This document shows positions 56,141 through 64,000 of a DNA stretch of 64,000 nt, one piece after another; position 1 is the first letter of the stretch; each line of letters opens with the position of its first letter. Position numbers and translations under genes: made by a program. The notes beneath the pieces are model-generated. The model was not told the DNA's origin. It made no database searches and saw only the letters and a program-made list of their open reading frames with translations. The stretch comes from Cystobasidium ongulense. Taxonomy: Eukaryota; Basidiomycota; Cystobasidiomycetes; Cystobasidiales; Cystobasidiaceae. The DNA is taken from assembly GCA_022835595.1 (NCBI GenBank), contig BQUP01000001.1:868001-932000 (forward strand). Reading direction: 5' to 3'.

Positions 56141-56845
56141 GATCATTTCATCATCAAAGTATCCTATTGTTCTCGTTGCTCGTTGACTTTGTTATAGTTT
56201 CGCAGATCGTGTATACCCCGTCATCCTTGTTGTTCGTATATCCTTCGAAATGTCCTTGTTGCGGCAATAGTAGCAGTATTATCTCTATATCACGTCCACT
56301 GACGAAAAGCGCACAACACTGTGGCTCAACTGACTCTTTTGGCCCATGCCATGACTACTCTTTGCCACGGATCATGCGAACCACACATCAGAAACCGAGT
56401 ACTTTGGCATTGCAACATCGTAGTTCTCAGATCGAGCATATACACCGACATATGCAGACTATGCAGATACAGAGCATTGGTTACTCACAAAGCCGCCAGG
56501 TGTTGCCTTTGGTAAAACTCGACCTGCACCTTGGCGATCACGGCTTTCCCCAATTGTGCAATCTGAATCCTGCATTCATGGCTTTTAGAATGAGGCACAC
56601 AGCTCTCTTTCGTCCCAACGATCCTTCAAGAAATCTGCAGTGTAGTGCGCCTGTACTATATAGAGGAGAGTCTTCCGTCGGTGGTCTCGACGGCCAAGCT
56701 GGTGCTCCTCAATCTACACGTGCGGCGGTACAGCTGAGCGCGACGAACAAGAACGACAGATGCAGTCTGCAAAGCCCACGCTCACAGAGTGGTAGCGAGA
56801 CATACACACAATACATCTGGTTCAATTCACACGACATAGCTCGCC
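56141..56845. other. intergenic region
   Basis: About 700 bp between uL14m and the MFS start. An open frame spans most of it on the plus strand but shows no motif, and it overlaps the MFS start in another frame. Treated as non-coding. Confidence 0.4.
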
Positions 56846-59469
56846 ATGACAGTAGCCTCAGCGCTGCCTGGCCGGCTGGTCGTGTACCGGGCTCCCCGTC
56901 AGACGACTCATGATCACGAGCCTGTAGAGGTTGGGCATGGAATCCAGCTGGAAGAACCAGCATCAAGGCCTTCTTTACAGAGAGCGAGCAGCGAACGAGA
57001 CGATGCCGCAGGTGCTAGTCAGCGAGAAGACCACGAGTCAGGCGGGCTGCAAAGCCAGCAACAGATCAAGACCGATGGCGAGCTTGCTAGTAGTAGGGAG
57101 GCAGGTTCACATTCTGGAAATGAAGAAGATTGTTAGTTCACGAGAATCTATTGAAGCAACGAAGAGATTTGACTAACATTAAAGGCCTTCCTGTCTTTCT
57201 GTAGATACACCCGATGAATTCAAGCATGTTCTAAAGAAGATAGATAAATACGTTATACCGCTTTTCGGTCTCATTTATATGCTACAATGTAAGCTCGCTG
57301 GTTTATTCTGTCCTGCCATATCGCCCATTTACTGATTCAATGTCCGTTTGGCTGCAGATATCGACAAGTCGGCTATGTGTAGGTTTCAGCCATAGGATTC
57401 GAATGATGCATGATGAAGCTTACATTTGCGATACAATAGCCTATGCGGCAGTATACTCGTTTCGAGAGGTGAGGACATTCTTTCATATCCCAATTTCGAG
57501 AGGTAGCACAGCTAAGCCTGATTATTTACCTATTAGGATCGAGCTTTGGACAGCCGACAGTATTCTTGGCTAGGGAGTGCTTTCTATCTTGGATACCTTG
57601 CGTTTGAGCTACCGGGAAGGTAAAGCCTTGTTACTTTGTATGCATCCTGGTGCTATATCAGCTAACCACCTTTATTCGTGCAGTTGGCTGTTACAGAAGT
57701 TGCGGACGAATCTATTCATGGGGGCCTTGGTCTTGATATGGGGAGCGCTAGTGTAAGTCGTCTACTTGCGATCAAGTTCGGGACTTGTAACTGATGGAAC
57801 TTACTACAATACATAAACAGTATGCTCATGGCTGCCCCCGAGGGATTTGGCGGTCTAATGGCAGTCCGGACGCTGCTTGGCGGTGCCGAATCAGTAGTAA
57901 CGCCTGGATTCGCACTTCTCACTGCTCGGTTCTACACTCGTCAAGAACAGCCTTTTAGATTCAGTCTATGGTACAGCTGTAATGGTCTTGGCTCATGCAT
58001 TGGTGGTCTCCTGGGTAAGTCCGACTATCCCATGTTTCACAGGGCTCTGTCCCGCTTTTGGCCGTGCTGATAAGAAACTTCCGACAATAGGGTACGGTGT
58101 AGGACACATCAATATCACCGGATACCCGAATTGGGCTTGGATTTTCTTGCTCAACGGAGCATTGACTATTCTAGCGGGAATAGTGTTCTTGATCGTATCT
58201 CCCAACTCACCTGATACTGCCAAGTTTCTCACTCCTGCCGAGAGGAAGGTTGCTTTAGAAAGGGTACGAGGGAATCAGTCCTCTCTGGAGAATCGAACGA
58301 TGTGAGTTTACTTTCATTACGCGGCAGGGAAGCTTTTCGCTAAGCATCGATGTTGTCTTGAATTAGCAAATGGTACCAAGTTAGAGAAGCACTCAATCCA
58401 CTTGCAGATCCACAAGGCTGGCTCCTCTTTTTCGCCGTTCTATCATTGACAATTCCAAATGGTGGTCTGGGCAATTTCTTTCATCTCATCTTGAAAGAAT
58501 ACGGTTACAATGCCTTCGAGACGATTTTGCTCGGATTGCCTACTGGTGTCGTGCAGGTTATCGTCGTCATAGCAAGTGGTTATATCGCTAGAAGATTTAG
58601 CAACAAGCGGGGTAAGTTTCCTAGATCTGAGAGGTCTACAAATTTGGGCGATTGCTAAAGTCATGCTCCTTGTTCTACAGTTTATATATCCATTTTTGGG
58701 GTAGGTCACACTTTGTGATCGAATAGGACTTGCGAAAATCAGGATACTAACGAATAGTCTTGTTCTCAGATAACATGGTCGCTTTTGGGCGTTACTATAC
58801 AGTACTGCACAAGCAATAATGGTGCTCGCCTGTTCGGATACTACATCATTGTGGGCTTTACCGGAGCGCTGTCCCAGCTGTTCGCGATGCCTTCGGCCAA
58901 CGTCACGGGCTAGTGAGCAGCACTCTTATCTTTATAGTCCCTCTAAAGCCTAACAGATTCACTTTTCCAGCTCAAAGCGTATCACCGTGCAAGCAATGGT
59001 GTTCTTGGCATATGGTGGCGGCAATGCAATGTAAGTCTGGCTTCATCATTGATTTCCCATATCAATCGAAGCGGTTCCTAAATCACTCTGTTCTTTTCAC
59101 TGTAGCGGTCCACAATTCTGGAAATCGAATCAAAGTCCACCTTACCGCGATGGTATGCTTGCTTGTATTATATGCTTTTCCGCCTCGATAGGATTCCTCT
59201 GTATTCTAAGGTGGGTGCAGCTCCACTCATCCTTTATCAGGATGCTCACGGGCTGATCTTTATTGTACTTTGTGCATGTGCTACTAAAGACTGTATTATA
59301 AGCGCGAGAATCGCAGGCGAGATAAGCTGGAATTGATAGAAGGTAAACGGCAGTACCCTGACTTTGCTGATATAACGGACGTCGAGGTGAGTCCCAGGGA
59401 AGAGTTGAGGAGCGAATAAAGCTGATATGACATTGTTGTCAGAACACATCGTTCAGATATGTCATGTAG
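56846..59469 (+). CDS. MFS transporter, anion:cation symporter (allantoate-permease) family
   Basis: ATG 56846 begins a ~95-residue charged, cytosolic N-terminus. A small donor (T|GTTAGTT) links it to DEFKHVLKKIDKYVIPLF. Family signatures: YMLQYIDKSAM in helix 1 (the IDK/LDR motif), SWLGSAFYLGYLAFELPG, WGALVMLMAAPEGFGGLMAV, RTLLGGAESVVTPGFALLTA and RFYTRQEQPFRFSLWYSCNG. These are classic Dal5-type ACS-family blocks. NWAWIFLLNGALTILAGI follows in helix 6. The second half is complete to IGFLCILR and a cytosolic tail ending RYVM, TAG 59467-59469. Twelve helices are expected. Substrates in this family are carboxylates such as allantoate, nicotinate, pantothenate or biotin precursors; none can be assigned here. 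Exons of 21 and 29 nt are joined near 57.36 and 57.44 kb. Confidence 0.9.
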
Positions 59470-59801
59470 AGAAGCGTATGAGTGCCAGATTGAGTTATGA
59501 GTGATTCAGTGCAGGGGACGAGGAGCAGAATAAGTGTAGCCATTCAGAGATTGCAATGTACAAATTAGTGACTGCGGTTCTTTGTGTTTGTGTTATCCAA
59601 GTATATAGTACCAAGTTGCATCGATGTCTTCTCGCCACTGAAATCTCAGCATCAATTCTTTCCAGCCTTCCCTCGCTGGCGAAATCGGAGGGACGAGAAG
59701 TCGACTTCTTCTAGCCATCCGTCCAGCTCTGCTTTCGCTCCACAACAAAGCAAGCAAGCAATACTTACTTTAACCTACAACACCTACCAACAAACTACAC
59801 A
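59470..59801. other. promoter and leader of CNBP-like gene
   Basis: About 330 bp. The last ~100 bp are C/A/T-rich leader sequence (acttactttaacctacaacacctacc). No gene seen. Confidence 0.45.
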
Positions 59802-62017
59802 ATGGCAGAAGGCTGGGGCAACTCTGGCAACGGCGGCGGTGAGGGTGCCAGGATGGCGTTGTGTACAGCGCGCGGGAGACAGTCGCTGAGTGGAGCAAGT
59901 CTGTATTCTCGATCCTTCATGCTTCTTTCGTCTATGCTGGTCTCGACCATTGCAAAACGCACTGCTGCACCACCTCTCTCGACGGCCGTGTCGCTCTCCC
60001 TCCGCCCATACTCTTCCCGCCCTCCCCGCCGCGATTACGATTCTTCCTCGTCGTCGTCGTCTTCTTCGTATGGCAAACGACATGGTGGTGGTGACTCCTA
60101 CTCCTCCTCCCGAACTCCTGCTCGGACATACGAACGCGGCAATCGTCGAGTAGGCAACAACTGGGGAGGAAACAGCGGCGGCGCTTCATGGGGCGGCGGT
60201 GATGGTGGATTCCAGCAGTCTGGTGGTGCCGGTGGCTACGGTGGTGGTCAGCGATCTACTGCCTGCTTCAACTGCGGTCAAGGTTAGTCTCGCTCTCGTG
60301 TACTTTGGATATTTTGGGCAGCTTCTGATCATGTTCTTTCACCTTTGATTTTGCGCTACACAGAGGTAAGCTTTTATCATCTTCCTCTCCACCCCGTCCA
60401 CCCCTTCCTCCACCAGTCTGCTACAGTGTCTTCAGGCGAGAAGCTGCAGGATGTGTGTCCGTGTGGTGCATGTCCTTGTGTGCGAAGATGGCAGTCAGAG
60501 AAGAGCGAAAGAGAAGAGAGAGAGAGACTTGCAATGCACTCCCGCTTTTTCAAAGTTTTCGTCGAGCGGACGTTGCCTTGCCCCGATGGCGCGATGCAAG
60601 CAGAGAAGATTGCAGAACGGACGAAGAATGAAGTGAACGTATTGTTCTTTGACCATCGAAGGCGAGCAAGTGAAAGAGAGGACCATCCAAGTCGACAGCA
60701 GGGTAGAGCGAAGCGCGCGAGAGAGTTGGATGGTACAAAATGCATGGGACAACGGTTGGGGTGTCCACTTGACCATTTTGAGTTCACTGATGTGCATCCT
60801 CTGGGATAGCTTACCTTTTCTTCTTGCTTCTCCTTACCCTACCACATCTCTTGCTTCACATGCGTTGGCTTGCGAATGGCGTGCTGACATATCTTCCTTC
60901 AACCTTTCTTCGAACTCTTCAAACCATATAGGGCCACAGATCCGCAGACTGCGATCAGCCACGAAAGGCTCGCGCTTGCTAGTGAGAATGCTCGTCAGTT
61001 TGAGCTGTCGTGTTGAATGCTAACCTCGTCACCTGACTTTTCCAGCAACTGCGGTGAAGAAGGTGTGTTTGCCACCATCCCACAAGACTGATCTTAACTT
61101 ACATGTCTGCACCAAGGACACATGAGCCGAGAGTGCCCTACTGGTGGATCCGGCGGTGGACAACGCTCCGGAGGTTTCGGCGGGGATAGGGCCTGCTAGT
61201 AAGTTTCCTTTATCGATTTTACATCGATTTTGCTAAAAGTCACGTGATCTTTTAGCAACTGTGGCGAAACTGGGTGAGCCTGCCTAAGCTCGTGCCATTC
61301 CATCTAGATTCTAACAGTAGTTTATCAGACACATGAGCCGAGACTGTCCTACAAGCCCAACTGGAGGCCAGAGATCCGGAGGATTTGGAGGCGACAGGGC
61401 CTGCTACTCTTGCGGTGAAACCGGGTTAGTCTCGCGTACTTTCGTTTCACCCATCTGGTCTCTGATAATAATGTCTGATCTGAAACAGCCACATGAGCCG
61501 CGACTGTCCTACCAAACAGCAGCAGGGCGGCTACTCTTCATTCGGAGGCGGCCAGTCCGACCGCTCGTGCTACAACTGTGGTCAGCCAGGGTACGCCACC
61601 AGACATGACTTCTCACTGTAAAAGACTCTCAACTAACTTCATATACGATACAGCCACATGAGCAGAGACTGCGACCAGCCTAGACAGCAGTCTTCGTACG
61701 GAGGCGGCGCTGGTGGAGGCTATGCAGGTTCTTCCGATAGATCCTGCTACAATTGTGGCCAATCCGGGTATGTATCTCAGATCTTTTACAGAATTGAGAG
61801 TCTTTCTAATCCTACGCATATCACAGCCACATGAGCCGAGATTGCACTGAGCCTAGAGCTGAGAGATCCGGAGGCGGTAGAGGGGGCTCGGATTCGCGCT
61901 CGTGCTACAACTGTGGCCAGACCGGGTAAGCCTTTGTTCTATGACGTCGAGGGAACCAGCCTGACTTGTTTTATGCTTAGCCACATGTCTCGAGACTGCC
62001 CAGGCGCTGCCCAGTAA
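59802..62017 (+). CDS. CNBP/Gis2-like zinc-knuckle RNA-binding protein
   Basis: Best model: exons 59802-59838, 60154-60282, 61117-61198, 61256-61273, 61329-61424, 61489-61590, 61654-61767, 61827-61925, 61981-62017; 714 nt, 237 residues. A Gly/Asn/Trp-rich start (MAEGWGNSGNGG, GGNSGGASWGGG) precedes six CCHC knuckles: CFNCGQ..HMSREC, CYNCGETGHMSRDC, CYSCGETGHMSRDC, CYNCGQPGHMSRDC, CYNCGQSGHMSRDC and CYNCGQTGHMSRDC, with Gly/Ser-rich linkers. Family role: CNBP/Gis2 binds G-rich mRNA regions, associates with ribosomes and stress granules, and supports cap-independent translation. Oddities: in five knuckles an intron falls at the same codon just before HMSRDC, and the second knuckle has one more. 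The first knuckle is one residue short if spliced simply, unless a microexon is used. The 315 nt first intron is open and in frame. These three are described among the findings. Confidence 0.9.
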
Positions 62018-62821
62018 GCGCTCGCCGGTGTTTCCGCATGGGGACGCTACAAGCTTCACCTGCTCTCCCTTGACTCCACCGCGAGGGGTCCTTCCTACAT
62101 CACAACTTCACAAACCACTCAAAAACGAGCAAGCTATTGAATCAAAATTTCTTACTTCTTTGAAAACAAGTCTATTTTCATCTGGGTTATGGACAAGCGG
62201 GGGTGTCGCAAGAACCTGCTTGGTTGGCGTACTTTTCATCTAGATAGCTATGCAAGTCTTCCTCGGAGGATTCTTAGCGGTCATTAGAGAAATTTATACC
62301 ACCATTTCCTGGCTTTTTACTCTATGTTCTCCGGATATCGGAATCCTTCTCTAGTCTTTGTCCTCCCATCCTAAAATACTCTTTCTGTGTCTATCTGCTT
62401 TGCTCTATCAATAGTCGTAGCTAGGTAACCAATGAAATGCACCAGCTTTCGCAAAGATCCCCGGACAATGACCATTGCCTCGCTTTTTTGTGTTAATTGC
62501 ACCGACATGAAGTGTTGCTTAATGTGATATTGCAAAATCTTGCCGGTCCTGCAACAGGTCAGGCTTTGAAGGTGCCCGCAGCAGGACAAGCAAGATTTCA
62601 GCAATACCACATTAACCAGCACTTCTCTCCTCGTCTACACTGTACCAATGTGCTACTACTTCATTGAATGCATATTCTGAATTTTCACCTGCCAACTTTT
62701 TTGCCACATCTCCAAGTTGAGCCTTCCTCGAGCTTCCTTCCGCGAAAGCTGGCTGCATGGCCTAGCGACGACGAGGAGCAGCCGACTCCCGACCTATTCT
62801 GCACCAGAGTCGACTTCAAGA
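62018..62821. other. intergenic region between CNBP-like gene and RPS25
   Basis: About 800 bp with the CNBP 3' UTR and the RPS25 promoter and leader (pyrimidine-rich, cttcctcgagcttccttcc). No gene seen. Confidence 0.45.
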
Positions 62822-63662
62822 ATGCCTCCAGCACCAACGAGTAGGTGTACTCTTCTGTACACGCACGCGCGCTCGCTGCGTCGCTGTGCGATGCCCGGGA
62901 GAGAATGGATGGACAAGCTGACGATTGGCGATTGTGTGCTTCCTCGTGAACAGAGACAAAGGCCCAGAAGGCGGCTGGTGAGTCTCCCGCGACATCAGCA
63001 TAGACGATACACGAACGCATACTGAGTCTGCGCTTCTCTCTTGCAGCCGCTGCCTCGTCCGGCAAGGGAAAGGTCAGTCAACGATCACGCAAGCCGCAGC
63101 TACGAATTCGCAATTCGCAATGCAATGCGATGCAGCAGGGAGACGATGAGATAGAAGGAACAGATTGCTGAGTGCCATGCCTATTGTGCAATCTTACTAT
63201 CCGCAGAAGAAAAAGTGGTCCAAGGGCAAAGTAAAGGACAAGGCGCAAAATGCCGTCTCCGTCTCACAAGAGACTTATGACAAGTGAGCATCAAACGCAA
63301 TACCGCAAGCAAGCTCTCTAGCCGCATGTCATCGCAAGACAAAAGTGCAGGATGGCTAGAGGGTATTTGAATGGGCAGCATATTGAAGCATGTCTCTTGC
63401 CTACTTCCGCAGGATCTTCAAGGAGGTCCCAACCTACAAGCTCGTCTCCGTTTCCGTCCTCATCGACCGAATGAAGATCAACGGCTCGCTCGCCCGCAAG
63501 GCTATCAGAACACTCGAGAAGGAGGGGTACGTGAAGCTCGACGCGCCATCAGATCGCAACAACAGGTGCTAACAGTCATTCGTCTCTTTCCACAGCCTCA
63601 TCAAGCCAGTCGTTCACTCGCGCAGCCAGATCATCTACACGAGAACAACCGCCGCCGAGTAA
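62822..63662 (+). CDS. RPS25: 40S ribosomal protein eS25
   Basis: Six exons (62822-62840, 62954-62977, 63047-63072, 63207-63283, 63413-63526, 63596-63662) sum to 327 nt, 108 residues, the usual size. Exon 1 codes MPPAPT; the 24 nt exon 2 gives KTKAQKAA; exon 3 gives AAASSGKGK; then [17 protein letters not shown], the eS25 core, [33 protein letters not shown] and [17 protein letters not shown]. Role: small-subunit head protein near the P/E sites, needed for IRES-type initiation. Oddity: the basic N-terminal tail is spread over three exons of 19, 24 and 26 nt, and the reading only works with all three. Stop TAA 63660-63662. Confidence 0.96.
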
Positions 63663-63889
63663 ATTTGTCTCGACTTTTGGGTTACTGTCATGCGTTAGCA
63701 AGCTGGTCTGTAGGACGCAGTGCAAGAGGTGGATCACATGGACTCGCAGCATAGCGAGTGTCAATCAATGTAGCACTCTGGCTGCTTTTCTCTCAGTCTA
63801 GTCTGCAATTCAAGGCTTTCTGCACATGATTTTGGTCTTATTGCTACCTCGCCGAAAGGTCATCAAACGTGGAATTGGTTGATACATTG

Positions 63890-64000
63890 CTATGATATCA
63901 CTGCTTGCAGCTTCTGTGCCAGCACCCGGGAGCGCCTCTTGGCTTCGCCTCGGACTCCCATGACCGTCAAGCGGACCTCTACACCTTGTTCTTTCAATTG
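63890..64000 (-). CDS. C-terminal end of an unknown minus-strand gene (partial)
   Basis: From the right edge a frame of 36 codons reads to TAG at 63892-63890 and ends MGVRGEAKRRSRVLAQKLQAVIS. The composition (basic, amphipathic helix-like) is protein-like and the frame is continuous to the window edge. The rest of the gene, and therefore its identity, lies outside. It converges with RPS25, leaving ~225 bp for both 3' ends. I do not recognise a family. Confidence 0.4.
   Translation of the reverse strand, partial: QLKEQGVEVRLTVMGVRGEAKRRSRVLAQKLQAVIS

Noticed and set aside
56137-56913. 259-codon plus-strand frame after uL14m
   Set aside because: No motif; it begins inside the uL14m stop region and overlaps the MFS start in a different frame.
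60345-60809. 154-codon plus-strand frame in the CNBP intron
   Set aside because: Charged, low-complexity and out of frame with the CNBP exons; no acceptor or donor joins it.
1-64000. Transposons, LTR elements, tRNA genes, CRISPR arrays or a biosynthetic gene cluster
   Set aside because: I searched by eye for transposase, reverse transcriptase and integrase motifs, long terminal or inverted repeats, tRNA B-box words and NRPS/PKS/terpene signatures and saw none that hold.

Overview
This 64 kb window is nuclear DNA of a basidiomycete fungus. The genes are monocistronic on both strands and cut by many 50-120 bp introns with GT donors, short pyrimidine tracts and CAG/TAG acceptors. Exons are often very short. 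The products are fungal: a Zn2Cys6 transcription factor, a yapsin-like aspartic protease, a Mei2-type RNA-binding protein, Ost1, Tvp23 and an allantoate-permease-type MFS transporter. The proteins resemble those of Pucciniomycotina or Ustilaginomycotina, but the subphylum cannot be fixed from sequence alone. No retroelement, DNA transposon, tRNA, rRNA or CRISPR array was recognised.

Left part (1-20 kb): a partial AT-hook protein (minus), a TM2-domain membrane protein with an acidic insertion (plus), a Mei2-like RRM protein behind a repeat-rich leader (plus), a PhoD-like phosphatase (minus), RPL3 (plus), a probable mitochondrial SAM methyltransferase (minus), and a probably degenerate fragment with a Ulp1/C48 cysteine-protease motif (plus) in a gene-poor stretch.

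Middle (20-44 kb): a polyQ Zn2Cys6 regulator (plus), TVP23 (minus), a PAS-kinase-type Ser/Thr kinase with a long disordered N-terminus (minus), a 3.3 kb gene-free interval, a cold-shock-domain protein (plus), an unassigned NPF-motif protein (plus), OST1 (minus) and a WrbA/Pst2-type flavodoxin-like quinone reductase with a spliced-on Ala-rich tail ending near Cys-Cys (plus).

Right part (44-64 kb): a PUF protein (minus), a GPI-type aspartic protease (minus), a Crp1/Mdg1-like CBM48 protein with internal repeats (minus), mitochondrial ribosomal protein uL14m (plus), an MFS transporter (plus), a CNBP/Gis2-like protein with six zinc knuckles (plus), RPS25 (plus) and the last 36 codons of an unknown minus-strand gene.

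Two themes stand out. First, the window is rich in RNA-level regulators and translation genes (Mei2-like, cold-shock, PUF, CNBP, uL3, eS25, uL14m). Second, the splicing is unusual: microexons of 4, 6, 10, 11, 12 and 18 nt, a GC-AG intron, a possible 315 nt in-frame exitron, an intron at the same codon of repeated zinc knuckles, and a donor that itself supplies the stop codon of an alternative isoform. I checked several models by adding exon lengths: TM2 777 nt, RPL3 1167, Zn2Cys6 3132, cold-shock 1548, Pst2-like 972, uL14m 408, CNBP 714 and RPS25 327. All are multiples of three.
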